Source: Planctomycetota bacterium (lineage in GTDB: Bacteria > Planctomycetota > Phycisphaerae > Phycisphaerales > SM1A02). Taken from it: DNA of 64,000 bases. A model generated the notes under the pieces. That model had not been told where the DNA came from and made no database searches. It saw only the letters and a list, made by a program, of their open reading frames with translations. This document shows, one piece after another, positions 17,682 through 26,880 of the stretch. The position numbers were made by a program, and so were the translations under genes. Numbering within the stretch: the first letter of the stretch is position 1; each line of letters starts with the position of its first letter. The DNA lies in the NCBI GenBank assembly GCA_022566535.1, contig JADFIR010000010.1, positions 1-64,000 on the forward strand. The letters run 5' to 3'.

Positions 17682-19631
17682 CTAGATCGTTGATTCGGTG
17701 ACGCGCAGGATCTCTTCGACCGTGGACTGGCCATCGGCGACCTTCTTGAACCCATCCTCGCGGAGGGTCACCATCCCGCGCTCAGAGCAGAGTCGGCGAA
17801 ACTCAACCACATTGGGGTTACGCGCGATGGCGTCGCGGATGAAGTCGTCTAACAGAAGCAACTCGTAGAGGCCGAGTCGTCCGCTGTAGCCGGTCTGGCG
17901 GCAGCGCTGGCATCCCTTGCCAGTGACGGTCTTTGAGGTGGAGATGCCATGCAGCTCCAGGAATTCAGCGATCTCGGGCTTGACGGGACCTTCTTCGGTG
18001 CAGTGCTTGCAGATACGGCGCACCAATCGCTGCGCCAGCACGGAATTGACCGCCGCCGCTACCAGGAACGGCTCGATGCCGATATTGATCAGTCGCGTGA
18101 CCGATGCGGGGGCGTCGTTGGTGTGCAGCGTGGAGAGCACCAGGTGGCCGGTCAGCGCAGCCTGAATCGCGATCGTGGCGGTCTCCATATCCCGGACTTC
18201 ACCCACCATGATCACATCGGGGTCCTGTCGCAACAGCGCCCGCAGGGCGGCCGCGAAGGTCATGCCGATCTTTTCGTGCGTTTGAATCTGCGTGATCCCG
18301 GGCACGTTGTATTCCACCGGGTCTTCCACGGTCGAGATGTTGAGCTTGCGTGTATCCATTTGCTGAATCGACGCGTAGAGCGTGGTGGTCTTTCCAGACC
18401 CGGTGGGCCCGGTGACGAGGATGATTCCATGCGGCTGGCTGACCTGATTCTTCCAGATGGTCAGCGTGTCCTCCGAGAACCCCAGCTCCTCAAGCGGCAC
18501 GTTGATGGACCGCGTGTCGAGGATACGCATCACGGTCTTCTCACCATTCGGCGTCGGGATGGTCGAAACGCGCAGATCGAGCTTGCGGCCGAGGACCGTG
18601 ACGCGGATGCGACCGTCCTGCGGAAGCCGGCGCTCGGCGATATCAAGGTTGGCCATGATCTTGATGCGCGAGGTGATCGCCGCGTGCATTTTCTTCGGCG
18701 GACTCATCATGTCGAAGAGCACGCCGTCAATGCGGAACCGAACCTTCAGTGTCTTCTCGCCCGGCTCGATGTGAATGTCAGACGCGCCCTCTCTCATCGC
18801 GGTCTGGATGATGTGATTGACGAGGCGAACGACCGGAGACGACTCAGCTTCCTCGAGATCCTCGTTCTGAGCCTCCTCTTGAACAACCTCGACGTCGTCC
18901 TCCTCCACGTCCACATCGCTGAGGATCTCATCGACATCGTACGATTCGGCTTCCGCCTCGGCCTCGGTGAGCGTTTCGACGACGCTCCGGATGTCCTCGC
19001 CGGTCACCAGGACGTGCCTGATGGACGTCACGCCGAGCTTCCGTTTGACATCGTCAAGCAGAAACACATCGTGGGGGCTGGCGGTGCCGACGACCATTCG
19101 TGTGCCTTCACGTCGAAGCGGGAGCACCAGATTCGCCTTGCAGAACTCTGCCCCGAGGCGATACAGGGCCTTCTCGTCATAGGCATCCGAACCATCGCTT
19201 TGCACGCGCTCGAAGGGCAAGCGGGCCAGGTCCGCCACCACCTTCTGGGTGGCAGCCTCGTCAACACCCATCTCGTTGAGAACCTGAGCAATGTTCTTCC
19301 CCGGCGTCTGCTTTATCACACGCTGGGCGTTGGCCAGCTGTTCCGCATTGATGATCCCACCTTCCAGAAGCTGCGCGCCGAGATCTTCATCACTCCGTGG
19401 CGTGTCGTCTTGTGGAGTGTAAAGCTGGGACAGCGCTGCCGCGTCGCCACTTCGTCGCTGGCGGGCATCGCCTGCGGGAGCTTGGGTGCGGAAGTTCCCG
19501 ACCTGGCTAATGTCGGTGAGGCCCGCCCGGGTTGGGGGATCGGGTGATACCGCGGGTGAAGACTCCGGCGGGGCATCCGGGGTCGCCGGGTCGAGGTCAG
19601 CTCGCAGATCATTCAGATCGAACTTGCTCAC
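17682..19631 (-). CDS. pilB: PilB/GspE-type secretion ATPase
   Basis: A 649-residue hexameric ATPase that powers assembly of type IV pili or a type II pseudopilus. An MshE-like N-domain (AEQLANAQRVIKQTPGKNIAQVL) and an acidic linker (~255-280) precede the motor domain. This carries Walker A GPTGSGKTT, the Asp box and Walker B-like DVIMVGEVRDMETA, a His box (LVLSTLHTNDA), and the zinc tetracysteine CKHC...CQRC of GspE/PilB. The first ~100 residues are low complexity. It is the last gene of the pilMNO-P-like operon, 40 bp after the previous stop. Confidence 0.95.
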   Translation of the reverse strand: MSKFDLNDLRADLDPATPDAPPESSPAVSPDPPTRAGLTDISQVGNFRTQAPAGDARQRRSGDAAALSQLYTPQDDTPRSDEDLGAQLLEGGIINAEQLANAQRVIKQTPGKNIAQVLNEMGVDEAATQKVVADLARLPFERVQSDGSDAYDEKALYRLGAEFCKANLVLPLRREGTRMVVGTASPHDVFLLDDVKRKLGVTSIRHVLVTGEDIRSVVETLTEAEAEAESYDVDEILSDVDVEEDDVEVVQEEAQNEDLEEAESSPVVRLVNHIIQTAMREGASDIHIEPGEKTLKVRFRIDGVLFDMMSPPKKMHAAITSRIKIMANLDIAERRLPQDGRIRVTVLGRKLDLRVSTIPTPNGEKTVMRILDTRSINVPLEELGFSEDTLTIWKNQVSQPHGIILVTGPTGSGKTTTLYASIQQMDTRKLNISTVEDPVEYNVPGITQIQTHEKIGMTFAAALRALLRQDPDVIMVGEVRDMETATIAIQAALTGHLVLSTLHTNDAPASVTRLINIGIEPFLVAAAVNSVLAQRLVRRICKHCTEEGPVKPEIAEFLELHGISTSKTVTGKGCQRCRQTGYSGRLGLYELLLLDDFIRDAIARNPNVVEFRRLCSERGMVTLREDGFKKVADGQSTVEEILRVTESTI

Positions 19632-19671
19632 GCGGTCTTCCTCTCGCCGAACGTCTCCGCAATTCTCAGGA

Positions 19672-20406
19672 TTAACGGTCTTGCTTTAGATACAGGACGG
19701 TCTCGACGATTAGTTTGAGGTCGGTGTCCTCGGCCACCAGCGTAATCGTGTCGCTGGTGATCTCCACCACTCGAAACGCGATGCCCTGGTTCTGGACCGC
19801 GATCATCTCGTCCAATCGAACGAATCGACCGTTGACATTGGCCAGAGGATTGCTACCCATGATGATGGATTTGAGGCGCAGTTGACCGGCGGCATTCTCA
19901 ATCTCAGCCCGTTTCCTTGCTAGACCCGTCGTATTGCCCGGCGTACCAGGAGTCATCCCAGGTTGCACCAAGACGAACGGATTGCGCTGCACATCGGAAA
20001 GGGCGACCTGCTGGCTGGTGTAGTCGTCATGAATCACGTCCAGGACCGAGCGGTGCTTGGTGACGAGATCACCGCCGCTGGTGCCGGGGTTGGATGAAGC
20101 ATCGCCCGACACCGTTCGGAGGAATTTCTCAATCGTCTCTTCGGTATCGGTGTTGCCGCCGCCCGCAGCAGACACCTTGGCCAGGGTGTGCATGGCGAAC
20201 AAACCGCCAATTGACAAGCCGACAACGAGGATGAGCACGAGCGCGCCCGTACGCCGCTTCTTTGCCGATCCTTCCTTGGCGAGTACGTCCACGCTCGGAT
20301 CGGCATCGAAACCGCCAAGGTCCCCCGGGACCGACTCTCCCGGGTCTCCGCCAGTATCGCCGGCAGATCCCATCTGATCGGAACTATTGAGGTCGTTGTC
20401 GCTCAT
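19672..20406 (-). CDS. PilP/GspC-like periplasmic pilus alignment protein
   Basis: A 244-residue protein: an acidic cytoplasmic N-terminus, one membrane helix (TGALVLILVVGLSIGGLFAM, ~53-72), a linker, and a small C-terminal beta domain with LRLKSIIMGSNPLANVNGRFVRLDEM and VVEITSDTITLVAED. This ends like PilP or GspC HR domains that contact the secretin. The call rests on position in the pilMNO operon and on this pattern. The ATG overlaps the pilO stop (ATGA). Confidence 0.65.
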   Translation of the reverse strand: MSDNDLNSSDQMGSAGDTGGDPGESVPGDLGGFDADPSVDVLAKEGSAKKRRTGALVLILVVGLSIGGLFAMHTLAKVSAAGGGNTDTEETIEKFLRTVSGDASSNPGTSGGDLVTKHRSVLDVIHDDYTSQQVALSDVQRNPFVLVQPGMTPGTPGNTTGLARKRAEIENAAGQLRLKSIIMGSNPLANVNGRFVRLDEMIAVQNQGIAFRVVEITSDTITLVAEDTDLKLIVETVLYLKQDR

Positions 20407-20996
20407 CGCGATCGCTCCGCTAGGTGGCCAGACGTTCTCGATCGAGGTTCAAAATAGATGCTGAGTAAAAACTCGGCCTTCATCATGCCGGGGGCGCCGT
20501 TGCCCTGATCCGGCCGGCCTGGTGCGGCAAGCCGTTCCAGCTTCATTCGATGGATGCGGGTGATTCTCGGTAGTTTCTCTAGCTGCAAGAGGAATTCGTA
20601 GAACCCGTCGAACTCGCCTTCCATGATTACTTTTAGCGGCTGCTCCATGTACAAAGCTGCCGGGACCGGCCTTTCGCTCTTGATTGACTTCACCGTGAGG
20701 CGCCTGAGCTTTGCCAGCTCCCAGATGTCCTGAAGAATCACCTCGACGTCCTGCTGCGAGGGGAGCTTCGCTTCGATGACTTTAACAGCCTCACGGCCCT
20801 GTTCGATCGCCAGGCCGAGGTCGTCGATCTTGTCGGCCACCTCGCGGAGCTTCCTCAGTTTGGCCTGCTTGATCTCAATCTCAACGTGCGCCTGGCGAAT
20901 CTCAGCGTTGCGCGGCTTGAACACATAGAGGTACGAGGCCACCGGCACTGCAAGAAGCACGATAAGGAAGATCAGTTCGCGGATTCCAAAGCGCAT
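20403..20996 (-). CDS. pilO: PilO-like type IV pilus inner-membrane protein
   Basis: A 197-residue protein with an N-terminal membrane helix (ELIFLIVLLAVPVASYLYVF), then a coiled coil (~30-85) rich in Lys/Glu, then a ferredoxin-like domain (VKSIKSERPVPA, LKVIMEGEFDGFYEFLLQLEKLPRI). This is the standard PilO layout; PilO pairs with PilN to link the PilM cytoplasmic ring to PilP and the secretin. Its start is 2 bp after the pilN stop. Confidence 0.85.
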   Translation of the reverse strand: MRFGIRELIFLIVLLAVPVASYLYVFKPRNAEIRQAHVEIEIKQAKLRKLREVADKIDDLGLAIEQGREAVKVIEAKLPSQQDVEVILQDIWELAKLRRLTVKSIKSERPVPAALYMEQPLKVIMEGEFDGFYEFLLQLEKLPRITRIHRMKLERLAAPGRPDQGNGAPGMMKAEFLLSIYFEPRSRTSGHLAERSR

Positions 20997-20998
20997 CG

Positions 20999-21793
20999 TC
21001 AGCCTCCCTCCCTTCCGCCAGGCCGTGCGGACGCTGTGTTCTTCGAATCGGGCGAGGTGAATTCCAGCTGGTCGCTCATCGGATTCCTTCCCCGGGGCTT
21101 GATTCGTGGCTGCACCTCACGGACGTCCATCTCAGGGTTGAGCGTCATCCGGATTCTGAACTCACGCAGGCTCTGCTCGTCGAACGTCTTTTCCTCCGAG
21201 TAGTCCAGGATCACGTCCTGGATCAGGGGATACGCGTTGAGTTCCCCCATGTATCGCGAGACCTCCAGATCCGTTGGAGCAACACCGACCATGGAGATCG
21301 AAACCTTGTAATGAGGTGCCTCGATTTTCTCTTGCTCCTCAGCGGCCTCGGCTCGGGTTTTGGCTCGCTTGGGCCGCTTCAGCCGGCCGGTTCTCCGTCC
21401 TTGCGCCGGCTCTTGGCGACTCTTGACTATTTCCGATCGTAGCTCGAACTTGAGCAGACCTAGACGCGGAGGCATCCGATTGATCAACTCCGCAAGAAGG
21501 ATGCTGCGCGGCACGCGCTCGACTAGCGCCGCGGCCAGTTCCGCCTTGTTGAGCATCTGGTTCTTCTGCCGCTCCAGTTCATTGAGCCGTTCGATCTGCG
21601 CAGCTGCCTCTTGATATTGAGAGTTGATCGATGCCTGGGCGGCGTTCACCTGCGTCCACTGTTGGTTCGTGAACAAGAAGGCTGCAAACACCGCGACCAT
21701 CACGATGCCGAAGAGCGTGAGGCTGACGACGTTAGTGCGGCGATCCGCCTTCTGGTCAAGATAATCTTCCGGCAGGAAGCTCGTGTTGCTCAT
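20999..21793 (-). CDS. pilN: PilN-like type IV pilus inner-membrane protein
   Basis: A 264-residue protein. The short cytoplasmic N-terminus MSNTSFLPEDYLDQK corresponds to the PilN segment that binds PilM (usually IN[LF]LP). Next come a membrane helix (VVSLTLFGIVMVAVFAAFLFT), a coiled coil, and a periplasmic domain with LELEVSRYMGELNAYPLIQDV-like sequence. The region ~135-160 is a basic insertion (GRRTGRLKRPKRAKTRAE) not typical of the family. It follows pilM by 12 bp. Confidence 0.8.
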   Translation of the reverse strand: MSNTSFLPEDYLDQKADRRTNVVSLTLFGIVMVAVFAAFLFTNQQWTQVNAAQASINSQYQEAAAQIERLNELERQKNQMLNKAELAAALVERVPRSILLAELINRMPPRLGLLKFELRSEIVKSRQEPAQGRRTGRLKRPKRAKTRAEAAEEQEKIEAPHYKVSISMVGVAPTDLEVSRYMGELNAYPLIQDVILDYSEEKTFDEQSLREFRIRMTLNPEMDVREVQPRIKPRGRNPMSDQLEFTSPDSKNTASARPGGREGG

Positions 21794-21805
21794 GCCGATG
21801 GCTCC

Positions 21806-23068
21806 TTACAGATCTGTTGGCGCGGTGCACATACCGCAGGCCACCGCCCAGCCCGGTTGTGGCTCGCGAAGGTCAAGCCCGGGCGTCCGCTGTGATTTTG
21901 CGCAGACCAGTCTGGCCATGGGGTCACCCAACTGCGCGGGCAGGCGCAGTGCCCTGGCCACGTGCTGACAAAGCCCCACGTCCCTGGCTTCTCCCCCGAC
22001 GAAGATCATCTGATCCACCGGACGGTTGCGAAACAGACTCTGGTGGTAGCGCAGGCACATCGACAATTCGTCGGCGACCGCATCGGCCGATGAGGAAATT
22101 TCGAGATGCAAACCTGCCTCGGAATCATCCTGCGCCACCAGGGAAGTGAGCTCGGGAGGCGTAGCGGCGACGCGCCGCTCCTGCGCCACCCCAACCGGCG
22201 AGGATACTTGGTCGGTCTGCGCCTCAGTTGCTGGGTCGGTCATCGCCGTCGCGACCGCTAAAGACTCGGTCGGTGCGATCGAATCGACATCCTGCTCCGA
22301 TCGGGACAACGATGCCGCGGACGGAACTTGCCCCGAGAGACGATGCTTCCTGGCACTTGCGACATCGCATTGAAGCTTCTCGGCAATCCGCCGATCGAGC
22401 TGTTGACCACCCATGTGGATGCATCTGGCGAAAACGATCTGCTTGCCGTGGGCGATCGCAACCTTGGTGGATCCCCAGCCCAGGTCAACGTATAACGTCG
22501 TGAGGTTCGTGTCCTCCTGACGGCAATGCAGGTAGTCAAACGCGCGCACCATCGCGATCACTCCACTTTGCACCCCGACCGTTTCCAGCTTGCATTTCTT
22601 CAGAAGCTGGACGTATCGCATGACCGTGTCCCGGCCGACGGCGATGCAAATCAGCTCCGATCGACCCTGGCCTTCACCGTGGACCTCGGCGACCGCGACT
22701 GTTCGGAGCACCATGCCGTCGGCAGGCAACCCGAGTTGGGCTTGGAGCTGCGCCTTGATGAGATCGTCGCGATTGCCGCCGTCAGCACCAGCGATCTGCA
22801 TGTGCTGGATGAACGTCTGCCCGCTGGGGACTGAGCAGATCGTTCGCTTTCCCCTGAACTTGCCCTTGGTGAGCAGCTGTGGAAGCTGCTTCTCGAAGAA
22901 CTTGAATGTTTCGTCTCTTTCGGCGCGAATTGAATCGGGAATCGGTAGCCCCGCCGCCGCCAGGAGCGTTGCCCCTTCACCCGGACCGATCTGCAGCATC
23001 TTCACCGATGCCGACCCGAAGTCGATCGCGATCGGCGAAGGCTGGGCCGAGAACATCGAGAACCCCAT
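21806..23068 (-). CDS. pilM: PilM-like actin-fold pilus assembly protein
   Basis: A 420-residue cytoplasmic protein of the FtsA/PilM actin fold: phosphate-1 loop IAIDFGSASVKMLQI, phosphate-2 region LYVDLGWGSTKVAIA, and adenosine region QMIFVGGEARD. It has ~75 extra residues around 245-320 (Ser/Thr/Ala/Gln rich) compared with typical PilM of ~350. PilM polymerises into a ring beneath the pilus base. It is the first gene of the operon. Confidence 0.9.
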   Translation of the reverse strand: MGFSMFSAQPSPIAIDFGSASVKMLQIGPGEGATLLAAAGLPIPDSIRAERDETFKFFEKQLPQLLTKGKFRGKRTICSVPSGQTFIQHMQIAGADGGNRDDLIKAQLQAQLGLPADGMVLRTVAVAEVHGEGQGRSELICIAVGRDTVMRYVQLLKKCKLETVGVQSGVIAMVRAFDYLHCRQEDTNLTTLYVDLGWGSTKVAIAHGKQIVFARCIHMGGQQLDRRIAEKLQCDVASARKHRLSGQVPSAASLSRSEQDVDSIAPTESLAVATAMTDPATEAQTDQVSSPVGVAQERRVAATPPELTSLVAQDDSEAGLHLEISSSADAVADELSMCLRYHQSLFRNRPVDQMIFVGGEARDVGLCQHVARALRLPAQLGDPMARLVCAKSQRTPGLDLREPQPGWAVACGMCTAPTDL

Positions 23069-23306
23069 TACACGACTCCGAGGCTTGCGTCTGCCGCAGC
23101 GGACCGCGCGGCCATGACCTGTCCCATCGTCCCCATGCAGGGGCGGGTTGAGACGGCGACCCAGCGAACAACGAGCAAATCCACGCCGCGCCCAAACAGA
23201 TCGCCTTTGAATCGGGTGCGGACCGATAACAGGCCGGAGAGTTCAGAAAATTGGGCTCGTTTCGATGTCGCGGATCGTGGCACGACAGGAATCACCGGCG
23301 AGGAGC

Positions 23307-23939
23307 TCAACCAGCACGCAGCGTGCTCACCGCGATGGGCACCGCCTCCCCCAGTGCCGTGAGGCCTTTCGGAAGATTCCACGCCTGCCGGAGGCGATCC
23401 CCCGTGGTGTTGCTGACCGATCGCAGCTCCACCCCCGGCACGCCGAGGCGGCGCGCGGCATGCACAACGGCTGCGCCTTCCATCGCTTCGGCGATCGCAC
23501 CGGTGCGTCGAACCACCTCTTGGGCGGCTGCATCAGTTCCTGAACAGGTGGCCACCGTCGCGATTGGTCCGCAACGAAACAGCAGCGATAGACGCGTTAG
23601 CGCCCGCTCATCGACCGGCACCGCATTGCCGGAAAAATCACCGAGCGCGAGGCCCAAGGCCGAGATGTCTGTGAACCCGGACGGGGTGAGCAGGCCTTCC
23701 TCCGCATACACGCACCGACTGGCGACCACAACGTCGCCGATCGACAATCCGCCGCCGGGAAGCGCCCCCGCAACACCGGCGCTGAGCACCATGTCAAATG
23801 CGCCGTCTCGAATAATCGCCTCGGTCGTCGCTGCCGCGGCATTGGTTCGCCCAACTCCGCCGACGATGACCTTAGAGTGATCAATCGAGCCGACCGCATC
23901 GGCCTCCGCCTGCACTGATGTCACGATCAATACCCGCAT
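23307..23939 (-). CDS. mqnB: futalosine hydrolase
   Basis: A 210-residue nucleoside-phosphorylase-fold hydrolase. LSAGVAGALPGGGLSIGDVVV and the catalytic region AEAMEGAAVVHAARRLGVPGVELRSVSN, ending NTTGDR...W, match MqnB, which splits futalosine to hypoxanthine and dehypoxanthinyl futalosine in the futalosine route to menaquinone. MTA/SAH nucleosidase is the nearest alternative, but the EGAAV plus SNTTGDRxxxxW pattern favours MqnB. No other mqn genes are in the window. Confidence 0.8.
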   Translation of the reverse strand: MRVLIVTSVQAEADAVGSIDHSKVIVGGVGRTNAAAATTEAIIRDGAFDMVLSAGVAGALPGGGLSIGDVVVASRCVYAEEGLLTPSGFTDISALGLALGDFSGNAVPVDERALTRLSLLFRCGPIATVATCSGTDAAAQEVVRRTGAIAEAMEGAAVVHAARRLGVPGVELRSVSNTTGDRLRQAWNLPKGLTALGEAVPIAVSTLRAG

Positions 23940-24160
23940 GAATCAAGCGATCGCACCCAGATGTTGCGATATCGCACGGGGTCGCCGTGATCCTGCAAGG
24001 GAATCGGCCGGCCCTCACGCCCGATCCAAGGGTCCCACGACGAGCCGTCGAACAACATGACGGTCTTTGCATCTTGCACCGGCGGAGCCGGCTGAGAGGT
24101 GCACCCAGTAACGATGAGCACACCAGCGGCAGCCGTACACCAACGTCCGTGCATCTTCAC
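23927..24160 (-). pseudogene. DUF1080 lipoprotein remnant (internally deleted)
   Basis: A 77-codon ORF with a lipoprotein signal (VLIVTGC), GGAG ~10 nt before the GTG, and then only the two ends of a DUF1080 (3-keto-disaccharide hydrolase-like) domain. It has the first strand VMLFDGSSWDPWIGREG, followed at once by the C-terminal hallmark PIPLQDHGDPVRYRNIWVR. A normal domain has ~150 residues between them. The reading frame is intact through the junction, so this is either an in-frame deletion relic or a rare mini-protein. Its 3' end overlaps the start of mqnB by 13 bp. Confidence 0.65.
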
Positions 24161-24184
24161 CGGTTGAAATTCTCCTCGACAAGC

Positions 24185-24231
24185 AAGCCGGATCTGACGA
24201 GTCCGCCGTGGCAGACGAGGAAGGTCCGGGT
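24185..24231 (+). repeat. REP-like palindrome copy 3
   Basis: Outer stem CCGGATC/GGTCCGG (includes a T-G pair), loop TGACGA/GAGGAA, inner stem GTCCGCC/GGCAGAC with one mismatch. The foot here is CAAG instead of GAAG. It sits between hisS and the DUF1080 remnant and has no nearby inverted partner. Confidence 0.75.
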
Positions 24232-24271
24232 CTTTGCGCTGTATCCGAAATCCGCGACCTTCCGCCCGCGG

Positions 24272-25615
24272 CTACTGTCTCTGTCGCTCGCGCAGCATCG
24301 TCGCCAGATCGTCCAGCTTCACGTTCTCCTGTTTTCCGCCGTCGAGATCCTTGAGGACGACGTTGCCGTCTTTCAGCTCATCACCGAGAATGACCGCATA
24401 GCGCGCTCTGGCCTTGGCCGCCTCACCAAGCAGCTTGCCGACGTTGCGCGTGGATCGGTAGCTGTGGCGAGCGTGCAAACCTTCCCGGCGAAGCTTCGCG
24501 ACCAGCGGTCGAAACTGCTTCTCGGCTTCGTCCTTGCCCGCCGAGATGACGAACGCATCCGGCCGGGGGGCCCACTCTTGGGCCGCCTTGAGCAGCCCGC
24601 GATCTTCCAAGACCAGTCGCAGAACGACATCGCCCATCGCGAAGCCGCAAGCGGGCGTTGGTGGTCCGCCGAACATTTCAACGAGATTGTCATATCGTCC
24701 GCCACCCGCAATGGCCCGCTCCTTGCCAGTCGTTTCGTGGATCTCGAACACGGTGCCGGTGTAGTACGCCAGCCCGCGCACGACATTCAGATCAAACTCG
24801 CACCAACGAAGAACCGTCAACGAAGCGAGCGCGTCGACCAGTTGCAGCAAGCGCTCCGCCGCCGACCCATTCTCCCGGGGCGCCTGTCGAGACTGCCCCT
24901 GCTCTTGGGCACGTATGGCATCGTTGATCACCCCGCTTTCACGATCGATCACATCCTCGTACTGATCGTGATCGAGCCCAATCGCCCGACACTCCGTGTC
25001 AAAGGCAGCCTTGGGCATCCGTTCCTTTCGATCGAGAAGGAGCATCGCGGGTTCGATTTGCTGTTGGTCGAGTCCCGCGCCGCTCAAGGCACCTGCGACC
25101 AACTCGCGATGACTGATCTTGACGGTGACATCCTTCGAGGGGATGCCGAGCCGTTGAATACTCTCCACTGCCACGGCGATCACCTCCGCATCTGCGTCCG
25201 AAGAGTCATCGCCGATGATGTCGAGATTCCACTGTATGTGTTCGCGCAATCGGCCGCGCTGGGGGCGCTCGGCCCGAAAGAACGGGCCGATCGAGAACCA
25301 TTTCGTCGGGTTGGGCAGAGACCCGGCCTGGGCGGCGTACATGCGGGCGAGCGTCGGGGTGAACTCCGGGCGAAGGGCGTAGTCCACGTCGCCGCCGGCC
25401 CGGCGAAAGCTGAACAGCTCGGACACAATGTCCGGCCCGGACTTGACCGTGTACAAATCCAGGTGCTCAAATGTCGGTCCATCAATTTCTTCGAACCCGT
25501 GGTTGATCGAGACTTCTCGCCAGACGCTCTCGATGTATCGCCGGACGGCCAGGTCCTGCGGGTAGAAGTCGCGCGTGCCCTTTGGGGGCTGGAATGTGTG
25601 GGTGCGGGCAGCCAT
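24272..25615 (-). CDS. hisS: histidyl-tRNA synthetase
   Basis: A 447-residue class II aminoacyl-tRNA synthetase charging tRNA-His. It shows motif 1 with the typical N-terminus (FQPPKGTRDFYP), motif 2 (FFRAERPQRGRLREHIQWNLDIIG), the histidine A motif (GLAYYTGTVFEI), and motif 3 (CGFAMGDVVLRL). The C-terminal anticodon-binding domain follows (ARYAVILGDELKDGNVVLKDL). The ATG at 25615 fits the family N-terminus; the ORF extends 25 codons upstream without family residues. Confidence 0.95.
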   Translation of the reverse strand: MAARTHTFQPPKGTRDFYPQDLAVRRYIESVWREVSINHGFEEIDGPTFEHLDLYTVKSGPDIVSELFSFRRAGGDVDYALRPEFTPTLARMYAAQAGSLPNPTKWFSIGPFFRAERPQRGRLREHIQWNLDIIGDDSSDADAEVIAVAVESIQRLGIPSKDVTVKISHRELVAGALSGAGLDQQQIEPAMLLLDRKERMPKAAFDTECRAIGLDHDQYEDVIDRESGVINDAIRAQEQGQSRQAPRENGSAAERLLQLVDALASLTVLRWCEFDLNVVRGLAYYTGTVFEIHETTGKERAIAGGGRYDNLVEMFGGPPTPACGFAMGDVVLRLVLEDRGLLKAAQEWAPRPDAFVISAGKDEAEKQFRPLVAKLRREGLHARHSYRSTRNVGKLLGEAAKARARYAVILGDELKDGNVVLKDLDGGKQENVKLDDLATMLRERQRQ

Positions 25616-25744
25616 CAGCGAGCAGTGTAGCGATCTTGCACCCAGCGAGCCGTCCGCCGAGGCGGATCCCCACCCGTGGCTTCCGGGCAATCACACGCCG
25701 ATCCGTGACGGTTCAGCCACGGCTGTGGGGACACGGCGGCTCGC

Positions 25745-26755
25745 TCAAATCACCAACACTGCAGCACCCTTGATCGCATCGTGCTTGAGCGCAATCAGCG
25801 CATCGTTGGCTTGGGCTAAGGGGAACGTCTCGACGTGCGTCTTCACCCCCACGCGTGCGGCTTCTTCAAGAAACGCCCGGCCGTCAGCACGCGTGTTGTT
25901 GGCCACACTGCGGATGACGCGCTCCCAATAGAGGTCCCGGTATTGGAGCGACGGGATCGGGCTCATGTGGATCCCGCCCAGGACGAGGCAGCCGCCGCGG
26001 TCCAGGGCCTCCAGCGCCGCCGGGACGATTTCCCCCGCAGGGGCATAGATGATCGCCGCATCGAGCTTGACCGGCGGTTGATCGAACGTATCGCCCACCC
26101 ATGCGGCGCCGAGTTCTTCTGCAAGGATCTGATGCCGCTGGCGATCACGCGTGCAGACGAAGACCTCTGCTCCGCGGCTTCGCGCGATTTGGATACCGAT
26201 GTGGGCCGCCGCCCCGAAGCCATACATACCCAGCCGCGCACCGATCCACTGCTCAATACCGGTCTGCTCCAAACAGCGATAACCCACAATCCCCGCGCAC
26301 AGCAAGGGCGCGACCTGATGATCGTCAAGCTTCTGCGGCAGTGGATAAACGAAGTCCGCCGGGGCGACGACATATTCGGCATACCCGCCGTCGCGAGTCC
26401 AGCCGGTGAACTGGGCATGTTCACAGAGATTCTCTCGACCGGTTGAGCAGTAACGGCATGAGCCGCAGGTGCAATGCAGCCACGCGATACCAACGCGATC
26501 GCCGATCGCGAAGACGCGAGCGACTTCACCAAGTTGCTCGACAATGCCGACGATCTGGTGGCCGGGGATGATCGGCTTCTTCTGGCGGGACTGATCGAGT
26601 TCGCCTTCGACGACGTGCAAGTCGGTCCGGCAGACGCCACAGGCGCGGACCCTGATGAGCAAGTCCTCGGGCGTCGGGGTCGGAGTCTCGACCTCCGTAA
26701 AGGCCAGCGGCCGATCACGCACCGGCGCCGGCTGATGAAGCACGCAGGCCTTCAT
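25745..26755 (-). CDS. zinc-dependent alcohol dehydrogenase
   Basis: A 336-residue medium-chain dehydrogenase. Catalytic zinc ligands are in [15 protein letters not shown], with GHQIVG (Gln in place of the usual Glu). Structural zinc cysteines are in [17 protein letters not shown]. The Rossmann glycines are in [43 protein letters not shown] is typical of the single-subunit bacterial group that oxidises simple alcohols or reduces aldehydes with NAD(P). It stands alone. Confidence 0.85.
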   Translation of the reverse strand: MKACVLHQPAPVRDRPLAFTEVETPTPTPEDLLIRVRACGVCRTDLHVVEGELDQSRQKKPIIPGHQIVGIVEQLGEVARVFAIGDRVGIAWLHCTCGSCRYCSTGRENLCEHAQFTGWTRDGGYAEYVVAPADFVYPLPQKLDDHQVAPLLCAGIVGYRCLEQTGIEQWIGARLGMYGFGAAAHIGIQIARSRGAEVFVCTRDRQRHQILAEELGAAWVGDTFDQPPVKLDAAIIYAPAGEIVPAALEALDRGGCLVLGGIHMSPIPSLQYRDLYWERVIRSVANNTRADGRAFLEEAARVGVKTHVETFPLAQANDALIALKHDAIKGAAVLVI

Positions 26756-26795
26756 GGCCGTTCATCGTACCGGGTGGCATGAGCCGCTGGTGAAC

Positions 26796-26847
26796 GACCC
26801 GGACGTTCCTCGTCCGCCAGGGGGCGGACTCGTCAGGTCCGGCTTCC
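26796..26847 (-). repeat. REP-like palindrome copy 4
   Basis: Read on the minus strand: GAAG foot, outer stem CCGGACC/CGTCCGG, loop TGACGA/GAGGAA, perfect inner stem GTCCGCC-CCCT-GGCGGAC. It lies in the 125-bp gap between the alcohol dehydrogenase start and the mutase stop, unpaired. Confidence 0.8.
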
Positions 26848-26880
26848 ACGCCGATTGCCTGATGCCGAATGCCTCTGTTC

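Noticed and set aside
17949-19547. 532-codon plus-strand ORF
   Set aside because: It is antisense to pilB, which has all its motifs.
23987-25630. 547-codon plus-strand ORF
   Set aside because: It is antisense to hisS across its full length and has no family residues; long shadow ORFs are expected at this GC content.
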